A DNA stretch of 64,000 nt. It comes from Limnobacter parvus. Its GTDB lineage: Bacteria > Pseudomonadota > Gammaproteobacteria > Burkholderiales > Burkholderiaceae_B. The notes below the pieces were generated by a model. That model saw only the letters and a list, made by a program, of their open reading frames with translations. It searched no databases and was not told where the DNA came from. Every line of letters begins with the position of its first letter. Position 1 is the stretch's first letter. The position numbers and the translations under genes were made by a program. This document shows positions 26,115-35,956 of this stretch, piece after piece. The stretch is from contig NZ_JANKHG010000027.1 in the NCBI RefSeq assembly GCF_024623725.1, forward strand, positions 186,001-250,000, in the 5' to 3' direction.

Positions 26115-26762
26115 ATGCTTCAAGACAAACAGCAGTCTGCACGGCAAAAGCTGGTGCAGGCAGCTCTATCCACTTTTGCTGAAAAAGGTTATGAAGGCGC
26201 GTCCACGCGTGAAATAGCTGAAAAAGCAGGTGCCAACATCTCATCCATTCGTTACTACTTTGGTGACAAGGCGGGTCTTTATCGGGCTGCCTACACCGAG
26301 CCGCTGTGTGGCACCCCTTTCGAGCAGGGCATACCCGACTTGAACAGCAACGATGTGGACAAAGCCTTGAAGCAGTTGTTCCGTGATTTTCTGGAGCCTT
26401 TGAAGCACGGTGAAACATTTCGCTTGGTGATGAAGTTGCACTTCCGGGAAATGATCGAGCCCACTGGGGCCTGGGAACACGAAATTGATGCGGAAATAAA
26501 ACCACAGCACATGGCGTTGGTGAACATGTTGACCGCTTACTTCGGCTTGAACAAACCCGACCTTGACATTCAAAGGTTGGCCTTTGCGATGATGGGCATG
26601 GCCGTGAACTTCTATGTGGCCCAAGACGTGGTGGATGTGGTGTGCCCAAAATTGATGGGCAGTGCCAAGGCAATCGACACATTGTCCGAACGGTTGGCAG
26701 GTTACGCCCGCGCCATGCTGGACGGTGAAAGCAAACGACGCAGTCAGGAAAACAAGCAATGA
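26115..26762 (+). CDS. TetR-family regulator, CerR (DUF1956) type
   Basis: DNA-binding repressor of 215 aa. The N-terminal TetR helix-turn-helix is at 10-60 (STREIAEKAGANISSIRYYFGDK). The C-terminal ligand domain (KLHFREMIEPTG near 113) fits the CerR/YbiH group that controls efflux genes. ATG 26115 is preferred over an upstream alternative at 26070 because the HTH then begins at the usual distance. Its stop overlaps the adaptor gene start (ATGA). It probably represses its own operon through the palindromes just upstream. Confidence 0.87.
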   Translation: MLQDKQQSARQKLVQAALSTFAEKGYEGASTREIAEKAGANISSIRYYFGDKAGLYRAAYTEPLCGTPFEQGIPDLNSNDVDKALKQLFRDFLEPLKHGETFRLVMKLHFREMIEPTGAWEHEIDAEIKPQHMALVNMLTAYFGLNKPDLDIQRLAFAMMGMAVNFYVAQDVVDVVCPKLMGSAKAIDTLSERLAGYARAMLDGESKRRSQENKQ

Positions 26763-27871
26763 AATTCTTCCAGTTATTGACCTTGAATCGGTGCGCAACA
26801 CTTGCTGCCGCTTTTCTACTTGGCGCTTGCTCTCCCGGCGCAGAAAAGACTGCCACGGGCGATTCCACTGAATCCGCAGCACCCGGCAAAGCCAGTTTGT
26901 CAGTTGAGCTTGCTGCGGTTGAGCAAAAATCCATTCCCTTGAAAATATCGGTCAACGGCAGTTTGGCGGCCTGGCAAGAGGCGATTATTGGTTCGCAATT
27001 GAATGGTGTGCGTATCGACGCCTTGCGCGTGGAAGTGGGTGACACGGTAAAGAAAGGCCAAACGTTGGCGGTGTTTGATCAGGAAACCATCAAGGCCGAT
27101 CTGGCCCAGGCCCGAGCGGGCGTTGCGGAAGCGCAAGCCTTGTATGAACAGGCAAAGCTGAACGCCGACATGATCCGTAATATCACCGATCAGGGTGCGG
27201 TGAGTGCACAAGAGCGCAACCAGATTGTGGCCGCAGAGAAGTCTGCTCAAGCCCGCTTGCTTTCTGCCAAGGCGCTTCAAACCCAACAGGAAATTCGACT
27301 ACGAAATTCCACGGTAACCGCGCTTGATGACGGAGTAATCAGTTCACGCACCGCCACACTGGGTGCGGTGCCCAACCCGGGGCAGGAGCTGTTCCGCTTG
27401 GTTCGCCAACAGCGTTTGGAATGGCAGGCCGAGGTTACTGATTCTGAGTTAAGCCGAATCAAGGTAGGAATGCCGGTTGCGGTGTTCAATGAAGCGCAGA
27501 CCTTGAAAGGCACGGTGCGCACCATCAGCCCGGTGATCAATGCTGACTCCCGAAACGGCATGGTGTATGTCGATGTACCCGGTGCCTATGCCAAAGGCTT
27601 AAAGCCCGGTATGTACCTGCGTGGTGAGTTTGATCTGGGAGAACAAACCGCCACCGTGATACCGCAAACATCAATTATTGAACGCGATGGTTTTACCTAT
27701 GCCTTTACGCTGGACGAAACCAACAGTCAGGTGCAGCGCATCAAGCTGCAAGTGAACAAGGCACAGGGCGAATTCATTGAAGTACTGGATGGATTGAAAC
27801 CAGGCGACAAGGTGGTGAGAAGCGGCGTGGCATTTCTGGCGCACGGCGACGTGGTGAAGGTGGTCAAGTGA
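26759..27871 (+). CDS. RND efflux periplasmic adaptor (membrane fusion protein)
   Basis: Lipid-anchored adaptor of 370 aa with lipobox LGAC near residue 24. It has the family order: barrel-sandwich half (VEVGDTVKKGQTLAVFDQET near 90), alpha-hairpin (about 110-165), second half (NSTVTALDDGVISS) and beta-barrel domains. It links an inner-membrane RND pump to an outer-membrane channel; no outer-membrane factor gene is in this operon, so a TolC-type partner must be elsewhere. It overlaps both the regulator and the pump gene by 4 nt. Confidence 0.9.
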   Translation: MKFFQLLTLNRCATLAAAFLLGACSPGAEKTATGDSTESAAPGKASLSVELAAVEQKSIPLKISVNGSLAAWQEAIIGSQLNGVRIDALRVEVGDTVKKGQTLAVFDQETIKADLAQARAGVAEAQALYEQAKLNADMIRNITDQGAVSAQERNQIVAAEKSAQARLLSAKALQTQQEIRLRNSTVTALDDGVISSRTATLGAVPNPGQELFRLVRQQRLEWQAEVTDSELSRIKVGMPVAVFNEAQTLKGTVRTISPVINADSRNGMVYVDVPGAYAKGLKPGMYLRGEFDLGEQTATVIPQTSIIERDGFTYAFTLDETNSQVQRIKLQVNKAQGEFIEVLDGLKPGDKVVRSGVAFLAHGDVVKVVK

Positions 27872-30800
27872 ACGTTTCCACCTGGTCAATCAAGAATCCG
27901 ATTCCCTCGGTCATGCTGTTTTTCCTGCTGACTGTGGCGGGGCTGTTCAGCTTTTCCAGCATGAAGATTCAGCAGTTCCCCGATATTGAATTGCCCACTG
28001 TATTGGTCACTGCCAGCTTGCCGGGCGCTTCGCCTTCGCAACTTGAAAATGATGTGGCGCGCAAAATCGAGAATTCACTGGCCACGCTGCAGCAGCTCAA
28101 ACACATTTACACCAAGATTCAAGACGGCATAGTCAGCATCACGGTTGAATTCAACCTTGAAAAAGACACCCAGGAAGCGGTGGACGATGTGCGCTCTGCA
28201 GTGTCCCGCGTGCGTGCCGATTTGCCCACCGACCTTCGCGATCCGGTGGTCAACAAACTTGAATTGAGTGGTGCCCCCGTGTTGGCGTACACCATTGCAT
28301 CGACTGCATTTGATGAAGAAGGTTTGTCCTGGTATGTCGACGACACCATCACCAAAACTTTGCTGAATGTTAAAGGTGTGGGCGCGGTAAGCCGCGTGGG
28401 TGGCGTGAACCGCGAAGTGGTGGTTGAACTTGACCCGCTGAAAATGCAGGCGCTGGGCGTCAGTGCTCTCGATGTTTCTCGCCAGTTGCGCAATACCCAG
28501 CTTGAAGCAGCGGGCGGCAGGGCAGATCTGGGTGTGGGTGAGCAGCCCCTGCGCACCATCGCCACGGTTGAAAACGCCAACCAATTGAAAGACATTTCAA
28601 TTACCTTAAGCAACGGCCGCAATGTGCGCTTGCCTGAAATTGCAACGATTACCGACACCGTGGCGGACCGGCGTTCACAGGCATTGCTGAATGGCAAAGA
28701 GGTGGTAGGTTTCGAGATTACCCGCAGCAAAGGTGCCAGTGAAGTGGAGGTGGGCGCTGGTGTTGAAGAAGCGCTGAATGCGCTAAAGCAACAGCGTCCC
28801 GACCTGACCATCGTAGAGGCGTTTAACTTCGTTGAACCGGTGGAAGACGACTTCGCCAGCTCCATGAAAATGCTCTATGAAGGTGCTTTTCTGGCCGTGG
28901 TGGTGGTGTGGTTTTTCCTTCGCGACTGGCGCGCTACTTTTGTTTCGGCAGTGGCTTTGCCACTGTCGATTATTCCCGCCTTTGCCGGCATGTACTACCT
29001 GGGCTTTAGCTTGAATGTGGTGTCGCTGTTGGCCATGTCATTGGTGGTGGGTATTTTGGTGGACGACGCCATTGTGGAAGTGGAAAACATTGTTCGCCAC
29101 TTGCGCATGGGCAAAAATCCATTGGATGCTGCGCGTGAAGCCGCCGATGAAATTGGCCTGGCAGTAATTGCCACCACCTTCACCTTGATTGCTGTGTTTT
29201 TGCCGACCGCATTCATGAGCGGCATTGCGGGCAAATTTTTCAAGCAGTTCGGCTGGACAGCCGCCTTGGCTGTTTTTGCATCCCTGGTGGTGGCGCGCAT
29301 GTTAACACCCATGATGGCTGCCTACATGCTGAAATCCAAAGGCGACGAACACGAAAAAAACGAACCCGGAAAAATGATGCTTCGTTACCTGGACTGGGTG
29401 CGCTGGGCGCTTGCACACAGGTTGATCACCTGCATTGCTGCCGGTGCGTTTTTCATCGGTTCCATCATGTTGATACCCCTGTTGCCCACTGGTTTCATTC
29501 CACCCGATGATTTGTCGCAAACCCAGGTTTACATTGAATTACAACCGGGCAGTACTTTCGAGCAAACCCGAAAGGCGGCAGAGCGCGCACGCGAACTCGT
29601 GAGTGAAGTTGAATATGTGCGCAGTGTGTATACCACCATTGGTGGTGGGGCTGCCGGTACCGATCCATTTGTAATGAGCGGGCAGGGCGAAGTGCGTAAG
29701 GCCACGCTGACCGTGTTGCTTGATCCGCGCGGCGAGCGAAGCGTTCGCAAGCAGGTCACTGAAACCCAAATGCGCGAAGCGCTCAGCAACCTGCCGGGTG
29801 TGCGTTACAAAGTGGGTTTGGGTGCATCGGGTGAAAAATATGTGCTGGTGCTTTCCGGCGAAGATGGTGATGCCTTGTCAAAAGCTGCAAGCGAAGTGGA
29901 ACGCGATTTGCGCACCATTCCCGGTTTGGGTTCAATCGCATCGAGCGCTGCATTGGTTCGCCCTGAAATCTGGATCAAACCCGATTTTGCAAAAGCTGCT
30001 GATCTGGGTGTTAGCACCGCAGCGATGGGTGAAACCCTGCGAGTTGCCACAGTGGGGGATTACGATGCGGCATTGCCAAAATTGAATTTGCCACAACGCC
30101 AGGTGCCCATCGTGGTTCGTCTCGATGATGAAGCCAGAAAAGACTTAAGCGTGCTTGAGCGGCTGGCTGTGCCATCCACCAAGCCCGGAGTGCCCAGTGT
30201 GCCGCTGAACCAGGTGGCCACATTGGGCATGAATGCTGGCCCGTCGGTGATTGATCGTTACGACCGCGCCCGCAATGTGAACTTTGAAATTGAATTGCAG
30301 GGTCAGCCCTTGGGTGACGTGGCTGCGGCTGTTCAGGAATTGCCCAGCATCAAGAACCTTCCGCCCGGTGTAGCCCAGCGAAACATTGGTGACGCCGAGG
30401 TAATGGAAGAACTGTTCGCCAGTTTTGGGTTGGCCATGCTCACCGGCGTGTTGTGTATTTTCGTGGTGCTGGTGTTGTTGTTCAAAGATTTCTTGCAGCC
30501 AGTTACCATTCTTGCGGCACTGCCGCTTAGCCTGGGTGGTGCCTTTGTGGGTTTGTTGATGGCCGGAAAAAGTTTTTCCATGCCCTCATTAATTGGCTTG
30601 ATTATGTTGATGGGCATTGCCACCAAGAATTCAATTTTGCTGGTGGAGTACGCCATCATGGCGCGCAATGAAAAAGGCATGACCCGGCTGGATGCAGTGA
30701 TTGATGCCTGCCACAAACGGGCACGCCCCATCATCATGACCACCATTGCCATGGCAGCGGGCATGTTGCCCATTGCAATTGGTACGGGCGATGCAGACAC

Positions 30801-30978
30801 CAGCTTTAGAAGCCCCATGGCCATTGCGGTAATTGGCGGTTTGATGACCTCTACTTTTTTAAGCCTGTTGGTAATCCCTGTGGTGTACACCTTGATGGAT
30901 GATTTTGAACATGGCTTCAAGAAAATTTATTTGAAACTCGGTTCGACCTTTAAGCAGCTTGGAGCACGCAAAACATGA
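27868..30978 (+). CDS. RND efflux pump, HAE1 family
   Basis: Inner-membrane proton-driven multidrug pump of 1036 aa, the standard length, with two halves of six membrane segments and large periplasmic loops. Signatures include GILVDDAIVEVENI near 400 and GIATKNSILLVEYA near 920. The start is GTG at 27868 within GTGA, overlapping the adaptor stop; it begins VSTWSIKNPIPSVM, as RND pumps do. Substrates are not predictable. The gene ends in ATGA shared with a nitroreductase gene. Confidence 0.93.
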   Translation: MNVSTWSIKNPIPSVMLFFLLTVAGLFSFSSMKIQQFPDIELPTVLVTASLPGASPSQLENDVARKIENSLATLQQLKHIYTKIQDGIVSITVEFNLEKDTQEAVDDVRSAVSRVRADLPTDLRDPVVNKLELSGAPVLAYTIASTAFDEEGLSWYVDDTITKTLLNVKGVGAVSRVGGVNREVVVELDPLKMQALGVSALDVSRQLRNTQLEAAGGRADLGVGEQPLRTIATVENANQLKDISITLSNGRNVRLPEIATITDTVADRRSQALLNGKEVVGFEITRSKGASEVEVGAGVEEALNALKQQRPDLTIVEAFNFVEPVEDDFASSMKMLYEGAFLAVVVVWFFLRDWRATFVSAVALPLSIIPAFAGMYYLGFSLNVVSLLAMSLVVGILVDDAIVEVENIVRHLRMGKNPLDAAREAADEIGLAVIATTFTLIAVFLPTAFMSGIAGKFFKQFGWTAALAVFASLVVARMLTPMMAAYMLKSKGDEHEKNEPGKMMLRYLDWVRWALAHRLITCIAAGAFFIGSIMLIPLLPTGFIPPDDLSQTQVYIELQPGSTFEQTRKAAERARELVSEVEYVRSVYTTIGGGAAGTDPFVMSGQGEVRKATLTVLLDPRGERSVRKQVTETQMREALSNLPGVRYKVGLGASGEKYVLVLSGEDGDALSKAASEVERDLRTIPGLGSIASSAALVRPEIWIKPDFAKAADLGVSTAAMGETLRVATVGDYDAALPKLNLPQRQVPIVVRLDDEARKDLSVLERLAVPSTKPGVPSVPLNQVATLGMNAGPSVIDRYDRARNVNFEIELQGQPLGDVAAAVQELPSIKNLPPGVAQRNIGDAEVMEELFASFGLAMLTGVLCIFVVLVLLFKDFLQPVTILAALPLSLGGAFVGLLMAGKSFSMPSLIGLIMLMGIATKNSILLVEYAIMARNEKGMTRLDAVIDACHKRARPIIMTTIAMAAGMLPIAIGTGDADTSFRSPMAIAVIGGLMTSTFLSLLVIPVVYTLMDDFEHGFKKIYLKLGSTFKQLGARKT

Positions 30979-31754
30979 AAGCATCAGCACGCAAATTCAA
31001 GACCATTGAAGTAGACGGTAAGCAACGCTATTACGAACCTGCGCCAAAAGGAATTAGCGCAGCAAACTTCAAGAAAGTGGTGGAAAGCAGAAGGTCGGTG
31101 CGCAAGTTCACTGACAAGCCCATTCCGAAAGAGGTGTTGGATGAATGTCTCGACATGGCTTTGCTGGCGCCGTGTTCATCGGGTTTGCAGCCCTGGGAAT
31201 TCTATGTGGTGAAAACCCCAGCCAAAAAAGCCAAACTGGTCACAGCCTGTTTGGGCCAACTGGCTGCAAAAACCGCACAGGAATTGATTGTGTGTGTGGC
31301 GCGTGTCGACCGGGTTAGCGAGTTTTCCAAAAAGATGATCAAAGACTGGCCCATGCCGGAAGTGCCCACCTTGGTACGCCGTTATTACCAGTTGATTCCC
31401 TACAACTATTCACCCGGCCCCTTGAACAGCTTTGCCATGGTGAAGAAGGCTGCATCCAATGTGGGTGGCTTGATTGCGCCGCTTCCACGTGGCCCCTACA
31501 CACGCAGTGAAGTGGAATTGTGGGCAGCGAAAAGCGCCGCGCTGGCCTGCGAAAACCTGGTGTTGGCTTTCCGTGCCCATGGGTTCGATACCTGCATGAT
31601 GGAGGGCTATGACGAAGCCCGCGTGCGTAAATTGCTAAAGCTGAACGACAACGCCTTTCCGATCATGGTGATTGGCGCTGGCGAACGGGCAGAGGATGGC
31701 GTGTTCTGGCCTCAAATTCGGTTCGAACGTGAGTTGTTTGTGCATGAAGTGTAG
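30975..31754 (+). CDS. Nitroreductase-family flavoenzyme
   Basis: FMN-dependent oxidoreductase-like protein of 259 aa. The nitroreductase core starts near residue 35 with VVESRRSVRKFTDKPIP and continues with LLAPCSSGLQPWEFYVV. The C-terminus has the usual VIGAGERAEDG-type segment. The ATG overlaps the RND pump stop, so it belongs to the efflux operon. A reductase expressed with a drug pump could modify the exported compound, but its substrate is unknown. Confidence 0.85.
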   Translation: MKASARKFKTIEVDGKQRYYEPAPKGISAANFKKVVESRRSVRKFTDKPIPKEVLDECLDMALLAPCSSGLQPWEFYVVKTPAKKAKLVTACLGQLAAKTAQELIVCVARVDRVSEFSKKMIKDWPMPEVPTLVRRYYQLIPYNYSPGPLNSFAMVKKAASNVGGLIAPLPRGPYTRSEVELWAAKSAALACENLVLAFRAHGFDTCMMEGYDEARVRKLLKLNDNAFPIMVIGAGERAEDGVFWPQIRFERELFVHEV

Positions 31755-31814
31755 GACCAACACGTAAAACCAACTCGTAAAGCGATCGAGGTATGTTTTA
31801 CGGTGGTCTGCACT

Positions 31815-33086
31815 TCAGATGTTTTTAACGTCCCCGTCGCGCAGAAGTTCTTCATTCTGCGCGGTCTCTTGTTCAAGCTGATCGGCTGCCTTGGGTGCGA
31901 AACGAAGTATTGAACAAGCAATGATCGCAGACAAGATGGATCCGAGAAGAATACCGATTTTTGCTTCCTCGACAAGTTCGGCACTTCCCGAGAAAGCCAG
32001 GCCACTGATGAACAAACTCATCGTGAAGCCAATTCCGCAAAGCATCGAGACGGCGTAGATTTGCAACCACGTGGTACCGCGGGGCTTCGCAGCGAACCCG
32101 GTTTTTACCGCAATGACTACGCCACCAAATACGCCCAGCTGCTTGCCGAGGAAAAGGCCAGCCGCAATGCCGAGGGGCAGCGGCGCCAGCATGTCGGAAG
32201 GGGACAGGCCTTCAAATGAAACCCCGGCATTGACGAAGCCAAATATGGGTACGATCAAGAAACCGACCAATGGGGCCAGTGCGTGTTCGAGTCGATGCAA
32301 CGGTGACTCAGGTGCATCCGGCGTGCCAGGCGTTGGAATGTAAGGGATCATAAAGGCACCGACAACGCCCGCGATGGTGGCATGCACGCCCGAAAGCAAG
32401 GTGACATACCAAAGTAATGCAAGACCAATCAAATAGGGCCACAGCTTCATCACGCGCGGCTTGTTCATCAAGAACATGCCGGCGAGGATCGCCGCCGCTG
32501 CAGCCAGCGCGCCAATGTTGATGCTGGAAGTGTAGAAAATAGCGATGATCGCCACCGCGCCCATGTCGTCAATAATTGCGACCGAGACAAGAAGCAATTT
32601 TAGCGACAGCGGTGCATGTCGTCCCAACAGGGCCAAGGCGCCCATTGCAAAGGCGATGTCGGTTGCTGCAGGAATCGCCCAGCCGTTTGTAAGCATGGGG
32701 TCGCCTGACGTGAAGTACAGGAAGATCCCAGCTGGCAAAGCCATACCCATCAGCGCTGGCAAAGCCGGCAGCGCGCGCTGCTCCCATGAGGAAAGATTTC
32801 CGTCAACCAGCTCGCGCTTGATTTCAAGACCCACAAGCAGAAAAAAGATCGCCATCAGGCCATCATTGACCCACAGGTGAGTCGTCATTGGGCCTAGTTT
32901 CTCGCTAAGTTCAGGGCCAATTTCAAAATGCAGGAAATGCTGATAAGTACTTGCCAGTGGGCTGTTTGCAACGACCAACGCGCACATGGCAGCCAGCATT
33001 AACAGGATGCCGCCAGCGGCTTCACTGTTAATAAAACGCTGAATGGCAGACTGTTTGGTGTGCGAATGTTGTGCGTTGGTACTCAT
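31815..33086 (-). CDS. nhaA: Na+/H+ antiporter NhaA
   Basis: Inner-membrane sodium/proton antiporter of 423 aa. The ion-binding aspartates are present in AIIDDMGAVAII (the paired DD), and the ATDIAFAMG motif is intact. ATG 33086 follows AAGGAT at proper spacing, and the protein then begins about 15 residues before the first helix. It stands alone between a convergent nitroreductase and a SIMPL gene. It is expected to serve pH and sodium homeostasis. Confidence 0.93.
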   Translation of the reverse strand: MSTNAQHSHTKQSAIQRFINSEAAGGILLMLAAMCALVVANSPLASTYQHFLHFEIGPELSEKLGPMTTHLWVNDGLMAIFFLLVGLEIKRELVDGNLSSWEQRALPALPALMGMALPAGIFLYFTSGDPMLTNGWAIPAATDIAFAMGALALLGRHAPLSLKLLLVSVAIIDDMGAVAIIAIFYTSSINIGALAAAAAILAGMFLMNKPRVMKLWPYLIGLALLWYVTLLSGVHATIAGVVGAFMIPYIPTPGTPDAPESPLHRLEHALAPLVGFLIVPIFGFVNAGVSFEGLSPSDMLAPLPLGIAAGLFLGKQLGVFGGVVIAVKTGFAAKPRGTTWLQIYAVSMLCGIGFTMSLFISGLAFSGSAELVEEAKIGILLGSILSAIIACSILRFAPKAADQLEQETAQNEELLRDGDVKNI

Positions 33087-33193
33087 ATTAATATCCTTAC
33101 GGAAAACGAAAAAGTCGTTCTCCGTATTTGGGTCAGCCCCAAGCGCACGCAGCACACGCATCTCAAGGATAGTACATGATTTTTACAGCTGTA

Positions 33194-33928
33194 CTATTCC
33201 ACCAAATACTGAACCTTGGTGACCACGCGGATTTTCTTCATTACTGTGTTGTCGCCACCGTATTCGCTCAACGGTGCAGAAATTGAAAACAGTCCTTGAG
33301 TGGCTGTTTTCAAAGCACCCACTGTAACGCCAGAATCGGTCGCGAAAGTTTGCGCTGCTTCCTTCGCGTTTTCGGTGGCAGCTTTCAACATGCGTGGCTT
33401 GATGGTGTTCAAGTCTGTGAAGTAAAACTGCACATAGCTTGATTCAAGCACAATGTTTTCATTCAGAAACACATCGGTTTTCAGCGTGGCTTGTTCAACT
33501 TCATCCACTTTGGCGGTTTCCAGCACAATGCCGCCCTGTGCGCGCCAGCGTTTTTCCGGTTCCACAAACCCACCATTCGGGTTCACGTTTTCAAATACAT
33601 TCATGGGCTGGCGGCGAATGTCCGCCGCCTCAAATCCCATGCCCAGCACCAGGGTTTCCAGTTTTTCCAGCTTCGTGTTCCAGGCCTGGCTTGCTGCTTG
33701 CGGCGACTCCGCCACAGCAGAAAACGACAGGTTCCAGCTGGCTTTGTCGGATTTCACAATTTCTTCGGCCAGCCCACGCACTTCAATAAACTGATCGTAC
33801 TTTCGGAAGTCTTTCAGCGCAGTCGCCATCAAGAAACCGGCCGCCACTACACCTGCTGCCAATACTACAGAGGCCAACAAACCCATCCCGCTTTGTTTTT
33901 GGGGCGAGTACAGCGCGCTTCTTGACAT
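33194..33928 (-). CDS. SIMPL (DUF541) domain protein, membrane-anchored
   Basis: Protein of 244 aa with one N-terminal membrane segment (about 17-37, LLASVVLAAGVVAAGFLMAT) followed by a periplasmic SIMPL domain beginning at FIEVRGLAEEIVKSDKASW. Members of this family are linked loosely to stress responses, but no biochemical activity is established. It is a single gene on the minus strand. Confidence 0.85.
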   Translation of the reverse strand: MSRSALYSPQKQSGMGLLASVVLAAGVVAAGFLMATALKDFRKYDQFIEVRGLAEEIVKSDKASWNLSFSAVAESPQAASQAWNTKLEKLETLVLGMGFEAADIRRQPMNVFENVNPNGGFVEPEKRWRAQGGIVLETAKVDEVEQATLKTDVFLNENIVLESSYVQFYFTDLNTIKPRMLKAATENAKEAAQTFATDSGVTVGALKTATQGLFSISAPLSEYGGDNTVMKKIRVVTKVQYLVE

Positions 33929-33954
33929 GAAATTCTCCTGAATGTTGAACGGTG

Positions 33955-35289
33955 TTAGCGTGAAGAACGTTTCACTTTAAATGCGGTTGTCCATTCATTG
34001 AATAAATATTTGAAAAATGACCCGATCAGGCTCATCGATGGTTTGGCTTCAAGGCCGTCGGCCAAGCGGAAAATTTGCTGGTAGTACCAGGCCTGTGCGC
34101 CCAATACATTGATCAGCTTCAGTGGAAGTACAGGGCTGACCGGCGAGAAAATACCTTTGTCAGCCAGTTTCAACATGTGCTCGAAGCTGGCCGCGCGATC
34201 GATTTTTCCGTTCATCAATTGTTTGGGTGTGTCGGGGTGAGTGCAAAGTGGACGGCCCAGACCAATCACGTCGCACACGCCATCATTCAACGCTTCTTGC
34301 ATGGCTTCCCGGCTGCGAAACCCACCTGTAACCATCAAGGGCATGGTTGCCACTTCCCGAATCGCTTTGGCATAGTTCAAAAAGTACGCTTCGCGCTTCT
34401 TGGTACTTTCGCGCACAGCGGGTTGTTCGTCTTTCACAGAATCTGTGGCACCAGTGTGGCCCAGTAAGCGGGGTTGTTCATAGGTGCCGCCTGAAATTTC
34501 AAGCAGGTCGATTTTTTCATCGTTCAACCACTTCACTACCTGCAGGCATTCCTCATTGGAAAATCCGCCTTTGCGGAAATCGTCTGAATTCAACTTCACC
34601 GCAACCGGAAAATTGGCCCCTACAGCTTTGCGAACGGCACGCACTGCCTCCAGCAAAAAACGGGCGCGATTTTCAAGGCTGCCGCCCCACTGGTCAGTGC
34701 GTTGGTTGGTCACTGGCGACAGAAACGACGACAACAAATAACCGTGCGCGCCATGCACTTGTACACCAGTAAAACCAGCATCTTTGGCAATGCGGGCCAC
34801 GCGTGCAAAGCGTTGAATCAGGTCCAGAATTTCGTCTTCGCGCAAGGCACGTGGCGCTGCGTAATTGCCCAGCAGTTCAAGCTGAACTGCGGATGGGCCC
34901 ACGGGCTGGGTGGTCACGTAGCGTGGCGATTGCCGCCCGGCGTGTGAAATTTGCATCCACAATTGGTTGCCGTTGCTGGTGCCAGCCTTTGCCCACGCGC
35001 GCAGGGCGTCCATGCCTTGTGGTTCGCCTTGCTCGGGTGCAGGGTCAATGGATACATTGCCCGGGCGCTCCAGAATATTTCGGTCGATCAGCACATTGCC
35101 TGTAATCAAAATACCGGCACCACCCTCGGCCCAGCGTTTGTACAAGGTGGCGTGGCGCTGCGTGGCTTGCAGTTTGGCGTTGGCCACGCCTTCAGTCATG
35201 GCGGCTTTACACAAGCGGTTGGGTAACACAACGCCACAGGGCAAGGTAAAGGGTTGATTCAGTTCAATTGTGTTCATTTCATTGTTCAT
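33955..35289 (-). CDS. NADH:flavin oxidoreductase, Old Yellow Enzyme family
   Basis: FMN-dependent TIM-barrel oxidoreductase of 444 aa. Conserved points are LPNRLCKAAMTEG near 24, WMQISHAGRQSP near 105, VQVHGAHGYLLSSFLSP near 177 and VTGGFRSREAM near 330. There is no 4Fe-4S or C-terminal flavoprotein domain, so it is an OYE-type ene reductase and not a full 2,4-dienoyl-CoA reductase. It lies downstream of a TetR gene and a membrane-protein gene on the same strand. The ATG at 35277 is an equally possible start. Confidence 0.85.
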   Translation of the reverse strand: MNNEMNTIELNQPFTLPCGVVLPNRLCKAAMTEGVANAKLQATQRHATLYKRWAEGGAGILITGNVLIDRNILERPGNVSIDPAPEQGEPQGMDALRAWAKAGTSNGNQLWMQISHAGRQSPRYVTTQPVGPSAVQLELLGNYAAPRALREDEILDLIQRFARVARIAKDAGFTGVQVHGAHGYLLSSFLSPVTNQRTDQWGGSLENRARFLLEAVRAVRKAVGANFPVAVKLNSDDFRKGGFSNEECLQVVKWLNDEKIDLLEISGGTYEQPRLLGHTGATDSVKDEQPAVRESTKKREAYFLNYAKAIREVATMPLMVTGGFRSREAMQEALNDGVCDVIGLGRPLCTHPDTPKQLMNGKIDRAASFEHMLKLADKGIFSPVSPVLPLKLINVLGAQAWYYQQIFRLADGLEAKPSMSLIGSFFKYLFNEWTTAFKVKRSSR

Positions 35290-35296
35290 TGAGTTG

Positions 35297-35956
35297 TTAG
35301 CCTATCCAGAGCAGTGAGAGGGAAAGCGCGCCCGCGTAAAAAACCGCAAGGGCCAATGCGCCAAGAATTTGTTGAGCGTAGTGCTTCTTGCCCAGAATTT
35401 GCCACAGCCACAATGCGCCGATGGCCAACAGCATTTCAGGAATCAAAGGATAAATTGCAAAGCCTTCAACTTGAAGAACATTTTGGGCATGCCACAAATT
35501 CATGGGGCGCGCAGCCCATTCCCAAACTAGAAACCCGCCAAGCGAAAGGGCTGCCACCACTGGGTAGGGTTTTGGGGTGGCCAGTGCAAACCAGCACACC
35601 TGCCACAGCAGCATGATCCACAGGCCCATGAAGTAAAGCGGAACTGCACCGCCAAGGCGGGGTATGCCATGGTCTGGGAAAGTCAGCGTACCCATGCGTT
35701 CAACCAGCATCCAGTCGGCGCAGGGCAGGGCAATTGAAAGGGGCAGCAGGAATTTCCATAGCTGTACCCAGTCAGTGTGGCCACGCCAGTGGCCAACCCA
35801 GGGCAAGGCAATGTTGTAAGCCACTGCAAACACCATCAGTGCAATGCCCAAGGCATTGCCTTCCACGTTCAACGCCACTGGAATGGCGACGGCAAAAAAC
35901 AGGGCGTGAAATACCAGCGCATCGCGCACACCTGCTGTGCTGGTTCGTGCCATCAT
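35297..35956 (-). CDS. Multi-pass membrane protein of unknown function
   Basis: Hydrophobic protein of about 219 aa with six to seven predicted membrane segments (for example ALVFHALFFAVAIPVAL near 12 and GLWIMLLWQVCWFALA in the middle). I recognise no family. The start is one of two consecutive ATG codons at 35956/35953 that overlap the stop of the TetR gene, so it is translationally coupled to the regulator. It is followed 7 nt downstream by the Old Yellow Enzyme gene. Confidence 0.75.
   Translation of the reverse strand: MMARTSTAGVRDALVFHALFFAVAIPVALNVEGNALGIALMVFAVAYNIALPWVGHWRGHTDWVQLWKFLLPLSIALPCADWMLVERMGTLTFPDHGIPRLGGAVPLYFMGLWIMLLWQVCWFALATPKPYPVVAALSLGGFLVWEWAARPMNLWHAQNVLQVEGFAIYPLIPEMLLAIGALWLWQILGKKHYAQQILGALALAVFYAGALSLSLLWIG

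Noticed and set aside
31763-31802. Inverted repeat CGTAAAAC/GTTTTACG between the nitroreductase and nhaA genes
   Set aside because: The loop is 24 nt and no T-tract follows, so it is too weak to call a terminator.
33955-35289. Second full 2,4-dienoyl-CoA reductase
   Set aside because: It lacks the 4Fe-4S cysteines and the FAD/NAD domain; it is an Old Yellow Enzyme-type protein only.
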